A stretch of DNA of 64,000 nt from NCBI RefSeq assembly GCF_040081925.1, contig NZ_JBEBMF010000002.1, positions 496,001 to 560,000 of the forward strand. The letters are read 5' to 3'. This document shows positions 25,688 through 34,421 of the stretch, in pieces (the first letter of the stretch is position 1; every line of letters begins with the position of its first letter). Below the pieces are notes generated by a model. That model worked only from the letters and a program-made list of their open reading frames with translations, was not told the origin of the DNA and searched no databases. Both the position numbers and the translations under genes were made by a program. Source of the stretch: Mesorhizobium_K quangtriensis (lineage in GTDB: Bacteria; Pseudomonadota; Alphaproteobacteria; Rhizobiales; Rhizobiaceae).

Positions 25688-26479
25688 TCAGGCGCAGACG
25701 CGGTTTCGTCCGGTCTTCTTCGCCTGATAGAGCTGCTGGTCGGCGCGCCTGTAGAGCGCTTCGGCCGGCTCCCTGCGGTCCCAGACCGCAAGTCCCACGC
25801 TCGCCGTAATCTTCAGCCGCACGTTGCCTGAGACGATGGCCATGCCGCTGATCGCCTTGCGGATACGCTCGGCGAACCGCACCATCATCTCCATGTCCAT
25901 GTTGGGCGCAACGACTGCGAATTCCTCGCCTCCCAAACGCGCAACCACGTCGTGGTAACGCGTCATGTCCTTGAGGCAGTTGCCGACGGCCTTCAGCACT
26001 TCGTCGCCAACGTCGTGTCCATGCGTGTCGTTGATCTGCTTGAAATGGTCGAGGTCGACGATCATCAGGCCGACCGGCCTGTTTACCCGCCTGAATTCAT
26101 CCAGATATTCCTTCAGCGCGTCATCGAAGTAGCGTCGGTTCTGCGTCCCGGTGAGCGAATCCGTCAGCGCCGCCCGTTCGAGGCTGCGCGAATGCGCAGA
26201 CAGGGTTTCGGTCATGGCGCGAAGCTTGTTCTCCTCGCGTACCTGGCGCCGTATGAGCGGAAAGATGAAGAACAGACCGAAGAAAAGGCCTGTCGCGAGC
26301 AACAGGCCCGCACCGAAAAGAAGCTTTGACAGGTAGGCGATGTCGCCGAAGCGCTCGGACTGGCCGAGGCCCTGAGCGATGGAAAAAAGAAGGTCGTAGG
26401 CGTGAAAGATGATCACGCCCGCCGCAAGGATGACCGCAATGAAGACAAAAAAAGCGGCTTCTGACTTGTGGAAGCGCAT
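25688..26479 (-). CDS. Membrane-bound diguanylate cyclase (GGDEF)
   Basis: This 263-residue protein has two N-terminal membrane helices (AAFFVFIAVILAAGVIIF and LLFGAGLLLATGLFFGLFFIF), a short coiled segment (LRAMTETLSAHSRSLERAALTD) and a GGDEF domain with the active motif RLGGEEF, preceded by DHFKQINDTHGHDVGD. An RxxD inhibitory site is not evident. It should make c-di-GMP at the inner membrane. ATG 26479 has GGAG about five bases upstream; GTG 26485 is less likely. It converges on the HerA-like gene. Confidence 0.92.
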   Translation of the reverse strand: MRFHKSEAAFFVFIAVILAAGVIIFHAYDLLFSIAQGLGQSERFGDIAYLSKLLFGAGLLLATGLFFGLFFIFPLIRRQVREENKLRAMTETLSAHSRSLERAALTDSLTGTQNRRYFDDALKEYLDEFRRVNRPVGLMIVDLDHFKQINDTHGHDVGDEVLKAVGNCLKDMTRYHDVVARLGGEEFAVVAPNMDMEMMVRFAERIRKAISGMAIVSGNVRLKITASVGLAVWDRREPAEALYRRADQQLYQAKKTGRNRVCA

Positions 26480-26546
26480 GAACACTCCGCTGACGGCACC
26501 GACCCGCTTATGACACCCGGGACCTTACGGAGCGTTAATCGCAAGG

Positions 26547-27500
26547 TTACAAAGCGCTTGGACCCAGTTGCGCTGCGATATCCTCGCCGCCGGAAATGCG
26601 CCGCCAATGCGGCCCCAGTTGATTGCGGAACCAGGTCGACTGGCGCTTTGCGTATTGGCGCGTGGAGATCTTGGCGCGCTCTATGGCCTCCGCGATGGTC
26701 GTCTTCCCGGAGAGTGCCGCGCGGAGCTCGCGGAAGCCGATCGCCTTCACGGCGGGAAGCGCGGGATCCAGATCGAGCGCAGCCAGCGCCCTGACCTCGT
26801 CAAGCGCACCTGCCGCGATCATGTCATCGAGGCGCCTGTTGATGCGGGCGACGAGTTCTTCGCGCTCCGGCTCAAGAACAATAAAGCTGGAGCTGTCGCG
26901 ATCGACCAGCGGCCGGCCGCGTTTGGCCTGCCAGTCCAGGATCGACCGCCCGGAGCTGTCGAAAACCTCCAGTGCACGCACGATGCGCTGGCTGTCACCG
27001 GGCTTGAGGGTTTCCGCGGATCGTGGATCCATTCGTGACAAGACGCCGTGCAAGGCATCCGCTCCTTTGTCCGCAAGTTCGCCCCGCCATTTCGTCCGGA
27101 TCTGGTCGGGCACCTCGGGCATCCGCGACATGCCCTCCTCCAGCGCCCGGAAATACAGCCCCGTCCCTCCGATGAAGATCGGACGCCTCCCACCAAACAT
27201 GTCCGGCCCAGCCTGCATGAGGACATCCCGTGTCCATGCTCCCGTGGAATAGGCGACACTGGGGTGGACATGTCCGTAAAGCACATGCGGTATCTGCGCC
27301 GTCTCTTCGCCGGGGCGGGCGGTCAGGATGTCGAGGACAGAATAGACCTGCATCGAATCGGCATTGACCACCGTGCCTCCCAGCCGCGTGGCAAGCTCAA
27401 GCGCCAGCCGCGACTTGCCGCTCGCGGTCGGCCCGGCTATCAGGATCGCGTTCCTGATAAGCTGATGTCCGCCGGATTGCCCGATGCCTCTCGTCGCCAC
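26547..27500 (-). CDS. miaA: tRNA dimethylallyltransferase
   Basis: The predicted 317-residue protein adds dimethylallyl to A37 of tRNAs reading UNN codons. It has the P-loop GPTASGKS (23-30), NADSMQVYSVLDILTARP, the FIGGTGLYFRAL motif and the C-terminal KRQSTWFRNQ. GTG 27500 is the only reasonable start before the P-loop, with GGGA upstream; it lies 17 bases inside the divergent serB gene. The long open frame upstream is the antisense of serB and is not part of the protein. Confidence 0.94.
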   Translation of the reverse strand: MATRGIGQSGGHQLIRNAILIAGPTASGKSRLALELATRLGGTVVNADSMQVYSVLDILTARPGEETAQIPHVLYGHVHPSVAYSTGAWTRDVLMQAGPDMFGGRRPIFIGGTGLYFRALEEGMSRMPEVPDQIRTKWRGELADKGADALHGVLSRMDPRSAETLKPGDSQRIVRALEVFDSSGRSILDWQAKRGRPLVDRDSSSFIVLEPEREELVARINRRLDDMIAAGALDEVRALAALDLDPALPAVKAIGFRELRAALSGKTTIAEAIERAKISTRQYAKRQSTWFRNQLGPHWRRISGGEDIAAQLGPSAL

Positions 27501-28371
27501 GCTGATTTCCCATCCTGCCAAGCGCCATTTGACGCCAGCGCTCGCGACTATCGCCTCCGATGCGATCGGCGCAAGCGCGATCTCGTGGCTTGGCAGCGGG
27601 ATCGCTTGTGACCTGACGCTTTCCGAGGGGCTCGACAAAGCGGACGCCGACGCGCGTCTGCGCGAAGCGCTGGCCAACCACCCCATCGACATCGTCGTCC
27701 ACAACGCCGCTAACAGACGCAAGAAAATCCTTCTGGCCGACATGGATTCCACCATGATCGACCAGGAATGCATCGACGAACTCGCCGACGAGGTTGGACT
27801 TAAGGACCGCGTCGCCGAGATAACGGCGCGCTCGATGAATGGTGAAATCGCCTTCAAACCGGCCTTGCGGGAGCGCGTCGCATTGCTGAAGGACCTGGAA
27901 CTCTCGGTGGTGGACCGGATCGTCAAAAACCGGCTGACACTGGCCTCAGGTGGCAAGACCTTGGTCCGGACCATGCGCGGGAACGGCGCCTGGACTGCGC
28001 TGGTTTCCGGCGGTTTCGACGTGTTCACCTCAAAGATCGGCGCAATGCTGGGCTTCGACGAAAACCGTGCAAACCGCCTGATCGAAGCCCATGGGCTGCT
28101 GACCGGCGAAGTGGCCGAACCCATCCTCGGCCGCGCGGCCAAGGCCGAGGCACTCAGCGAAATAGCCATCGCGCACGGCGCGGACGCCGACGACGTCATC
28201 GCAGTCGGCGACGGCGCCAACGATCTCGACATGATAAGGCTGGCCGGCATGGGCGTTGCTTTGCATGCCAAGCCTTCAGTTGCGGCCCAGTCGCAAATCC
28301 GCATAGACCATGGCGACTTGACCGCTCTTCTCTACCTGCAGGGCTATCGCGAGGAAGAGTTCGCCGCGTGA
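27484..28371 (+). CDS. serB: Phosphoserine phosphatase
   Basis: This 295-residue HAD-family enzyme performs the last step of serine synthesis. It has an ACT-like N-terminal region of about 75 residues, the nucleophile motif LADMDSTMIDQECIDEL (DMDST 86-90), VSGGFDVFTSKIG (motif II) and VGDGANDLDMIRLAGMGVAL (motif IV). ATG 27484 begins MPLVATLISHPA, the family start. Its first 17 bases overlap the divergent miaA start. It is followed with a 4-base overlap by a GNAT gene. Confidence 0.95.
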   Translation: MPLVATLISHPAKRHLTPALATIASDAIGASAISWLGSGIACDLTLSEGLDKADADARLREALANHPIDIVVHNAANRRKKILLADMDSTMIDQECIDELADEVGLKDRVAEITARSMNGEIAFKPALRERVALLKDLELSVVDRIVKNRLTLASGGKTLVRTMRGNGAWTALVSGGFDVFTSKIGAMLGFDENRANRLIEAHGLLTGEVAEPILGRAAKAEALSEIAIAHGADADDVIAVGDGANDLDMIRLAGMGVALHAKPSVAAQSQIRIDHGDLTALLYLQGYREEEFAA

Positions 28372-28928
28372 AACCCATCGAAACGTCCCGGCTCATCCTG
28401 CGAAACTGGGAAGAGCGCGACCGGACCGTCTTCCGCCGCATCAACTCCGACGACCGGGTGATGGAATTCTTCGATTTCCGTCGTGACGCGCCTGCAGCCG
28501 ACAGCTTCATGGATCAACTGACGGGCGAAATCGCGCGCGACGGTTTTGGCTGGACGGCGGCCGAGATAGCTGCGGCTGGCGAATGCATCGGCTTCATAGG
28601 GCTCCATCCGGTTGAGATTCCCGGAATTGCCTCCGACGGAACCTTCGAGATCGGCTGGCGGCTTGTGCCCGAGCATTGGGGCAAGGGCTACGCAAGCGAG
28701 GGCGCGAACGCGCTTCTCGCCTTCGGCTTCACAGAGCTTGGCCTCGCAGAGATCATCTCGTTCGCGGTATGGAGCAACACGCGCTCAACCTCGGTCATGG
28801 AGCGCATCGGCATGCAACGCGATCCGTCCGGCGACTTCGATCATCCGAAAGTCATCGACCCGGCTCTGAAGCGGCATGTGCTCTACAGAATTCGGCGCGA
28901 GGAATGGCAGCGTCGTCACAGCCTGTAG
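28368..28928 (+). CDS. GNAT family N-acetyltransferase (RimJ/RimL type)
   Basis: This 186-residue protein has the Acetyltransf_3 pattern: IETSRLILRNWEERD at the start, FEIGWRLVPEHWGKGYASEGANALLAFGF (acetyl-CoA site with the Gln/Arg-x-x-Gly variant GKGYA) and EIISFAVWSNTRSTSVMERIGM near the end. It resembles enzymes that acetylate protein N-termini or small amines. GTG 28368 overlaps the serB stop (GTGA), so the two genes are translationally coupled. The acceptor is unknown. Confidence 0.9.
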   Translation: MKPIETSRLILRNWEERDRTVFRRINSDDRVMEFFDFRRDAPAADSFMDQLTGEIARDGFGWTAAEIAAAGECIGFIGLHPVEIPGIASDGTFEIGWRLVPEHWGKGYASEGANALLAFGFTELGLAEIISFAVWSNTRSTSVMERIGMQRDPSGDFDHPKVIDPALKRHVLYRIRREEWQRRHSL

Positions 28929-28950
28929 GCGGGCAGCCGAAACTGCCCGC
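28929..28950. terminator. Perfect hairpin between convergent GNAT and Do protease genes
   Basis: GCGGGCAG and CTGCCCGC form an 8-bp perfect stem around CCGAAA, immediately after the GNAT stop and 6 bases from the end of the convergent gene. It has no T-run but is well placed as a bidirectional terminator. Confidence 0.55.
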
Positions 28951-28955
28951 GGCCA

Positions 28956-30476
28956 TCAATCCATCCGGATCGTGACGAAGCGCAGTTCGCCGGTCTTGGA
29001 AGCAAGCATGAGCAACGCGTTCTTGCGTCCCTGCTCCTTCAGCGCGGCGATACGGTCGAGCACATCCTTCGGCGTCGACACTGATTCCTGAGCGATCTCC
29101 GTGATGACATCGCCTGCGGTGACGCCACGCTCGGCAGCGAGGGAGTCCGGCGCAACCTCGGTGATCACTACGCCCGAAACATCCGGCTGGATACCGAACT
29201 TGCTGCGCGCCTCGTCATTGAGTTCGCCGACGGTCATTCCAAGCACAGAGGCAGTGGCCACTGGACCACCATCCTCTTCCGGCGGTGTGCCTTCGGCCTC
29301 GGCAAGCTTCTCGCCTTCCTCAAGTCGGCCGAGCGTGACCTTTACGGTCTTCTCTTCGCCTTTCCTGACGACGACGACATCGACTTCCTTACCGACCGGG
29401 CTCTCAGCCACGGCAAGCGGCAATTCGCGGCTCTGCTTGATGTCCTTCCCGTCGAACTTGAGAATGACGTCGCCGACTTCGATCGTCCCGTTGTCGACCG
29501 GCCCGCCCTTGATGATGCCGGAAACCAGCGCGCCTTGCGCAAGCTTGAGGCCGAGGCTTTCGGCGATCTCGTCAGTGACCGGCTGGATGCGAACGCCGAG
29601 CCAGCCGCGTCGGGTCTCGCCAAACTCGCGAAGCTGCGCAACAACGCCGATCGCCATCTCCGACGGTATTGAGAAGCCGATGCCGATCGAACCGCCGGAC
29701 GGGGAGATGATGGCCGTGTTGATGCCGACGACCTCGCCATACATGTTGAACAGCGGCCCGCCCGAATTGCCCCGGTTGATAGCCGCGTCCGTTTGGATGA
29801 AGTCGTCATAGGGACCGGCGTCGATGTCGCGGTTGCGAGCCGAGATGATACCGACAGTAACGGATCCACCGAGGCCGAACGGGTTGCCGATCGCCATCAC
29901 CCAGTCGCCGATACGCATCGTGTCGGAATCGCCGAAATTCACCTGCTTCAGCTTTTTCAGCGTCGGATCCACCTTGAGGACAGCGATATCCGTCTTGGTG
30001 TCCGTGCCGACCAATTCGGCCTTGAGTTTCGACCCGTCCGCGAAGTTGACCTCGATCTCGTCGGCGTCGGCGATGACGTGGTTGTTGGTGACGACGATGC
30101 CCTGCGCGGCATCGATAATGAAGCCCGAACCCAGCGACTGGACCTGACGCTGGCCGCCATCTCCTCCCTGCCGGTCCTTGAAGAACTCATCGAAGAAATC
30201 CTGGAAGGGGGAGCCTTCCGGCGCCTGCGGCATCGGCACGCTGCCCGGCCCTTCGGTCCCCTTGATGTTCTGCGAGGTCGATATGTTAACCACGGCGTCA
30301 AGCAGCCCCTCGGCGAGATCGGCGACCGAAGCAGGCCCGGCCTGCGTCCGGTTTGGCGTCACGGGATCAGGCTGTGTCTGGGAAAATGACGGCACCACGC
30401 CGCCCCCCAGCATCACGACCGCCGCAGCCGAAAACAACGTCCGGCGCAGCCATGGTGAGTTACGTTGGGACTTCAT
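28956..30476 (-). CDS. degP: Do/DegP family periplasmic serine endoprotease
   Basis: This 506-residue protein has an N-terminal export signal (WLRRTLFSAAAVVMLGGGVVPSFSQ), a trypsin-like domain with the triad His133 (VVTNNHV), Asp163 (TKTDIAVL) and Ser238 (RGNSGGPLF), then two PDZ domains (about 290-375 and 410-500). It degrades misfolded envelope proteins. ATG 30476 is preferred because GGAG precedes it; ATG 30494 adds six residues. It is the last gene of the hflK-hflC-DUF2065 cluster, an alphaproteobacterial arrangement that groups membrane and periplasmic quality control. An acidic linker (GEKLAEAEGTPPEEDGG) separates the PDZ domains. Confidence 0.95.
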   Translation of the reverse strand: MKSQRNSPWLRRTLFSAAAVVMLGGGVVPSFSQTQPDPVTPNRTQAGPASVADLAEGLLDAVVNISTSQNIKGTEGPGSVPMPQAPEGSPFQDFFDEFFKDRQGGDGGQRQVQSLGSGFIIDAAQGIVVTNNHVIADADEIEVNFADGSKLKAELVGTDTKTDIAVLKVDPTLKKLKQVNFGDSDTMRIGDWVMAIGNPFGLGGSVTVGIISARNRDIDAGPYDDFIQTDAAINRGNSGGPLFNMYGEVVGINTAIISPSGGSIGIGFSIPSEMAIGVVAQLREFGETRRGWLGVRIQPVTDEIAESLGLKLAQGALVSGIIKGGPVDNGTIEVGDVILKFDGKDIKQSRELPLAVAESPVGKEVDVVVVRKGEEKTVKVTLGRLEEGEKLAEAEGTPPEEDGGPVATASVLGMTVGELNDEARSKFGIQPDVSGVVITEVAPDSLAAERGVTAGDVITEIAQESVSTPKDVLDRIAALKEQGRKNALLMLASKTGELRFVTIRMD

Positions 30477-30589
30477 ACGGCGGCTCCGGTCCATGTCTGG
30501 AGAACGCCCTTGGCAGGGCTCGCGGTCATGTTCGCAAGAAATAAGGCCTGTTTAGGACTTTGACCATCGGACGCAGAATAAATCCTGCG

Positions 30590-30781
30590 TTATCCTCGCA
30601 CCAGCCAGACGATGCCGACCCCTGCCGCGATCGACACGAGGCCGGCGATACGAAGGAGGTTCTCTGGCGTACTGAGAACCTCGGCGGCAAGCCGTTTGGC
30701 AAGACCGGGAAAGCCGCCATACACAAGGCCCTCGACCACGAGGACGAGGCCGATTGCCGCCAGGAAATCGGACACGGCCAA
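30590..30781 (-). CDS. DUF2065 family small membrane protein (YjeT-like)
   Basis: The 63-residue protein has two hydrophobic helices (FLAAIGLVLVVEGLVYGG and IAGLVSIAAGVGIVWLV) around a short polar loop (LAKRLAAEVLSTPENLLR). This is the YjeT/DUF2065 pattern, regularly found next to hflC in proteobacteria; its role is unknown. ATG 30781 lies three bases after the hflC stop, so it is in the same operon. Confidence 0.9.
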   Translation of the reverse strand: MAVSDFLAAIGLVLVVEGLVYGGFPGLAKRLAAEVLSTPENLLRIAGLVSIAAGVGIVWLVRG

Positions 30782-30784
30782 CCC

Positions 30785-31780
30785 TTACGGGCTGGCCGCT
30801 GTCGTGTCCGACGGAGCCGGGGCGGTTATCGCACCGGTCGTTGCGCCCGTAGGCGCAGGCGGTGCCGGGGTCGCGGCGGGTGCCGCTGGAGCCACGGCCC
30901 GGTTGCCCTGGGCGCTGCCGAAATACCGGAAGAAGTCAGAGTCCGGCGAAAGCACCATGGTTGTGCCGGTGCCAAGCAGCGCGTTCGAATAGGCGATCAT
31001 CGAGCGATAGAACTCGAAGAAGCCAGGATCACGCTGGAAGGCCTCGGCGAAGATGCCGTTGCGCTGGGCTTCGCCCTCGCCTCGCAGGATTTCCGATTCC
31101 TTGCGTGCCTCGGCGACGATCTCGACCACCTCGCGGTCGGCGCGGGCGCGAATACGCTGCGCCGCCTCGCGACCACGAGCGCGCAGGCGCTCGGCTTCGG
31201 CAAGGCGTTCGGCCTTCATGCGGTCATAGGTCTGCTGCGAGACTTCTGCCGTCAGGTCCGTACGACGGATGCGGACATCCTCGATCTCGAGGCCGAGCGA
31301 GGCAGCGTCCGGCCGGAGCTGGTCACGAACCTCGCGCATCATCGACGCGCGCTCTTCCGACAGCGCCGACTCGAAGCCGCGTACGCCGTAGACCCGGCGC
31401 AAGGCCGCGTCGAGACGGGTGCGAAGCCGTGCTTCCGCCTGCGCGACGCTGCCCGAAACCGCCTGTCGGAACGTCCGCGCATTCGAGATGCGATACGCCA
31501 CGAAGGCATCGACCTCGTAGAACTTTCCGCCGGAAACCTGCACGCGGATGTCGTCGAGGTCGAAGCGCAGGATACGATTCTCGATGATCTGCACGTTGTC
31601 CGCCTCAAAGAACGGGAACGGCGCCTTGAAGTAGATGCCGGGCTCCGTCTTGACGTCGACGATTTCGCCGAAGCGCAACACGATGGCCTGCTGGCCCGCA
31701 TTCACGACGAAGATCGCGGAATAGACGAGGAAAAGGACGACGGCGCCGATGATGGCGATGAAGGGAAGACGGTTGGCCAT
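30785..31780 (-). CDS. hflC: FtsH protease modulator HflC (SPFH/band 7)
   Basis: This 331-residue protein has one N-terminal membrane anchor (LPFIAIIGAVVLFLVYSAIFVV), the band-7 domain (AGQQAIVLRFGEIVDVKTEPGIYFKAPFPF) and a long helical region (ERLAEAERLRARGREAAQRIRARADREVV, given as about residues 190-219). With HflK it builds the cage around FtsH and limits its access to membrane substrates. The last 50 residues are Ala/Pro/Thr-rich low complexity (TPAPPAPTGATTG), longer than in E. coli. ATG 31780 overlaps the hflK stop by one base. Confidence 0.95.
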   Translation of the reverse strand: MANRLPFIAIIGAVVLFLVYSAIFVVNAGQQAIVLRFGEIVDVKTEPGIYFKAPFPFFEADNVQIIENRILRFDLDDIRVQVSGGKFYEVDAFVAYRISNARTFRQAVSGSVAQAEARLRTRLDAALRRVYGVRGFESALSEERASMMREVRDQLRPDAASLGLEIEDVRIRRTDLTAEVSQQTYDRMKAERLAEAERLRARGREAAQRIRARADREVVEIVAEARKESEILRGEGEAQRNGIFAEAFQRDPGFFEFYRSMIAYSNALLGTGTTMVLSPDSDFFRYFGSAQGNRAVAPAAPAATPAPPAPTGATTGAITAPAPSDTTAASP

Positions 31781-32886
31781 CAGTTCGCCCCCTGCGCCGG
31801 AGTCTGGTTACGCCTCTGCAGTTCAGGCAGCGGCAGGTATGGCACGACTCCCGATCCGTCCTGATTGATGATCACCTTGTTTGAATCCTTGAGCACCTTC
31901 TCCATCGTTTCCAGGAAAAGGCGTTCACGGGTGATGTCGGGCGCCTTGGCGTATTCGTCGTAGACCGAGATGAAGCGCTGCGCCTCACCCTCGGCTTCCT
32001 GGACAATCCGATTCTTGTAGGCGGCCGCCTCTTCACGGATCTGCGCAGCCTCGCCTCGAGCCTGGCCGAGCTGCTGGTTTGAATACTGGTTGGACTCTTC
32101 CACGAAGCGATCCTCGTCCTGCTCGGCGCGCTGCACCTCGTCGAACGCGTCGGCGACTTCACGCGGCGGCGCCGCATCCTCGATGGAAATGGCGTTGATG
32201 GCGATACCTGCGCCATACTCATCGACAGTGGTCTGGATGATCCCGCGCACAGCGTCGGCGATGCCCTGACGATCGTCACGGAAAATATCCTGGGCCGGGC
32301 GGCGTCCGACTGCCTCGCGCATGGCGCTTTCCGCCACTTGGCGCACCATGTCGTCGGGATCTGCAACCCTGAACAGGTACTCTTCGGGATTGGCAACCTG
32401 ATAGGCGACCGAGAAGCGAACATCGACAATGTTCTGATCGCCGGACAGCATCAGGCCCGACGACTGAGCGCCTCGGGTGTCGCCTACCTGAATGAGCTTT
32501 TCAGCCGTGCTCGCGTATTTGACCGTTTCAATCGGCCACCAATGGAAGTGCAGGCCGGGCTCAGAAATTTCTTCCTTCGGCTTGCCGAAGCGCAATTCGA
32601 CTGCGAGTTCGTCCGGCTGTACGGTGTAGATTGACTGCCACAGCCAGAAGGCGACAAGCGCCAGGCCTATCAGGCCGAACAACGCCGGGCTCGGGCCTCC
32701 GCCGCCGGGAAGCGCCTGCTTCAACCGGTCCTGTCCGCGGCGGATGATGTCCTCGAGATCGGGCGGACCACCCTGCGGGCCGCTCGGACCACGCGGTCCC
32801 TGGCCCCATGGGCCACCACTGCCCCCATTGTTGTTGCCGCCGCCGCCCCACGGGCCGCCGCCGCCGCTCTTGTCGTTCCAGGGCAT
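31780..32886 (-). CDS. hflK: FtsH protease modulator HflK (SPFH/band 7)
   Basis: This 368-residue partner of HflC starts with a Gly/Asn/Pro-rich cytoplasmic stretch (MPWNDKSGGGGPWGGGGNNN), then a membrane helix (PALFGLIGLALVAFWLWQSIY) and a band-7 domain (VQPDELAVELRFGKPKEEISEPGLHF) with the helical RAEQDED...GEAAQIREEAAAYKNRIVQEAEGEA segment (about 245-300). It ends in a short proline/leucine tail (VVPYLPLPELQRR). ATG 32886 is the first gene of the hflK-hflC-DUF2065-degP operon and has a good promoter 60-95 bases upstream. Confidence 0.95.
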   Translation of the reverse strand: MPWNDKSGGGGPWGGGGNNNGGSGGPWGQGPRGPSGPQGGPPDLEDIIRRGQDRLKQALPGGGGPSPALFGLIGLALVAFWLWQSIYTVQPDELAVELRFGKPKEEISEPGLHFHWWPIETVKYASTAEKLIQVGDTRGAQSSGLMLSGDQNIVDVRFSVAYQVANPEEYLFRVADPDDMVRQVAESAMREAVGRRPAQDIFRDDRQGIADAVRGIIQTTVDEYGAGIAINAISIEDAAPPREVADAFDEVQRAEQDEDRFVEESNQYSNQQLGQARGEAAQIREEAAAYKNRIVQEAEGEAQRFISVYDEYAKAPDITRERLFLETMEKVLKDSNKVIINQDGSGVVPYLPLPELQRRNQTPAQGAN

Positions 32887-32952
32887 AAATGTCCTTTCGC
32901 GTTTTTACCCGGACGCGCGGCCGAATGGCCCGCGTGCCTCCCTTGTGACCCC

Positions 32953-32981
32953 TCTATAGGGATCAGCGGCCTCGCTTTCAA
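32953..32981 (-). promoter_or_regulatory. Promoter of the hflK-hflC-degP operon
   Basis: On the operon strand TTGAAA (32981-32976) and TATAGA (32958-32953) are separated by 17 bases, a good vegetative promoter. The same bases also read GTTGAAA then CCCTATAG, close to a heat-shock (RpoH) pattern, which would suit this operon. Which sigma factor uses it is not settled by sequence. Confidence 0.55.
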
Positions 32982-33002
32982 CGCGCCGCTTTTCTTTGGA
33001 TT

Positions 33003-33524
33003 TCAATGCACTGAAGCGCGCCGTTCGTAAACCGCGTAGCGCGTCGAATGCGAATCCCTCTCGCCGGCAGGATAGTCCTCGGCGCTCACGAGCCGCCAGA
33101 CCGCAGGGTCTACAGGCGGAAAAACCGTGTCGCCATCGACACTTGCGAGCACATGCGTGATGTAGAGTCGATCCGCTAAGGGCAGAGCCTGATCATAAAT
33201 CTGGCCCCCGCCGATCACGCAGATTTCATCGACATTGGCCATGCAGCGAGCGCGGATAGTGGCGAGCGCGATGGCATCCTCGAGAGACTGCGCGGTTTCG
33301 CCGCCCTCGGCGCGGTAGGTTTTATCGCGTGTGACGACAATATTGAGGCGACCGGGCAATGGACGTTTGGGAAAGCTCTCCCAAGTCTTGCGGCCCATGA
33401 CAATGGGCTTGCCCATCGTGCCTTCCTTGAAGCGCTTCAGATCGGTCGATAGCTTCCAGGGAAGCCCGCCGTCACGGCCGATGACGCCGTTTTCCGCGAT
33501 GGCGACGTAGATCGCGACATGCAT
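33003..33524 (-). CDS. folA: Dihydrofolate reductase
   Basis: This 173-residue enzyme reduces dihydrofolate with NADPH. Motifs: AIAENGVIGRDGGLPWKLSTDLKRFK (residues 8-33; the LPW/K region holds the acid for catalysis, here Asp27 in the DLKRFK helix position), VMGRKTWESFPKRPLPGRLN and ICVIGGGQIYDQALPLADRLYITHV. Its ATG overlaps the thyA stop (TGATG), so reductase and synthase, whose reactions are linked through dihydrofolate, are co-translated. Confidence 0.95.
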   Translation of the reverse strand: MHVAIYVAIAENGVIGRDGGLPWKLSTDLKRFKEGTMGKPIVMGRKTWESFPKRPLPGRLNIVVTRDKTYRAEGGETAQSLEDAIALATIRARCMANVDEICVIGGGQIYDQALPLADRLYITHVLASVDGDTVFPPVDPAVWRLVSAEDYPAGERDSHSTRYAVYERRASVH

Positions 33525-34321
33525 CAGACGGCGATCGGCGCTTTGATGTTGGCGTCCGCCACGTAGTTTTCCAGCCGGAAGTCTTCATACTCGAAGGCGA
33601 ACAGGTCCCTCACTTTCGGATTGATCCACATCGTCGGCAGCGGCTTGGGCTCCCGCTTCAGTTGTTCGCGCGCCTGCTCGAAATGGTTTGAATAGAGATG
33701 CGCGTCGCCCAGCGTGTGGACGAAATCGCCGAGCGCCAGCCCCCTGACCTGTGCGATCATCATCGTCAGCAACGCATAGGAAGCGATGTTGAACGGCACG
33801 CCGAGGAAGATGTCGGCCGAGCGCTGGTAGAGCTGGCAGGACAGCTTGCCGTCGGCGACGTAGAACTGGAACAGGCAATGGCAGGGCGGCAGCGCCATCG
33901 CTTCCACCTCGGCCGGGTTCCAGGCTGAAACAATCAGCCGGCGCGAATACGGGTTCTTTTCGAGCTGGACGAGCAGGTTCTTGATCTGGTCGATCGACTT
34001 GCCGTCCTCGCCGGTCGGCCACGAACGCCACTGCTTGCCATAGACCGGGCCCAGGTCACCGTTCTCATCAGCCCATTCGTCCCAGATGGTGACTCCATTG
34101 TCGCGCAGATATTTGACGTTGGTATCGCCTTTCAGGAACCAGAGCAGTTCGTAGATGATCGAGCGCAGGTGCAGCTTCTTGGTGGTGAGAACCGGAAAGC
34201 CCTCGGCGAGGTCGAAACGCATCTGGTAGCCGAAAACGCCGCGCGTGCCCGTTCCTGTACGGTCGGAGCGATCGACGCCATGGTCGAGGACGTGCTGGAG
34301 AAGATCAAGATATTGACGCAT
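33524..34321 (-). CDS. thyA: Thymidylate synthase
   Basis: This 265-residue protein has the same length as E. coli ThyA. It methylates dUMP with methylene-tetrahydrofolate. It begins MRQYLDLLQHVLDHGVDRSDRTGTGT and has the nucleophile motif LPPCHCLFQFYV, the phosphate-binding RSADIFLGVPFNIASYALL and the C-terminal KAPIAV. ATG 34321 is chosen over an in-frame ATG at 34372 because it gives the exact family N-terminus. It forms a folate gene pair with folA. Confidence 0.97.
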   Translation of the reverse strand: MRQYLDLLQHVLDHGVDRSDRTGTGTRGVFGYQMRFDLAEGFPVLTTKKLHLRSIIYELLWFLKGDTNVKYLRDNGVTIWDEWADENGDLGPVYGKQWRSWPTGEDGKSIDQIKNLLVQLEKNPYSRRLIVSAWNPAEVEAMALPPCHCLFQFYVADGKLSCQLYQRSADIFLGVPFNIASYALLTMMIAQVRGLALGDFVHTLGDAHLYSNHFEQAREQLKREPKPLPTMWINPKVRDLFAFEYEDFRLENYVADANIKAPIAV

Positions 34322-34421
34322 GGCGCCCTTCGATTCGTGATGAACGCAATATAGGGCATTCTCCGCCGGCATGCACCGACCGCCATGCGTGTATTGCGGG
34401 GATAGTGCGGAAGTGTGCGGC

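Noticed and set aside
27501..28304. N-terminal extension of the miaA frame
   Set aside because: It is antisense to serB; MiaA proteins begin just before the P-loop.
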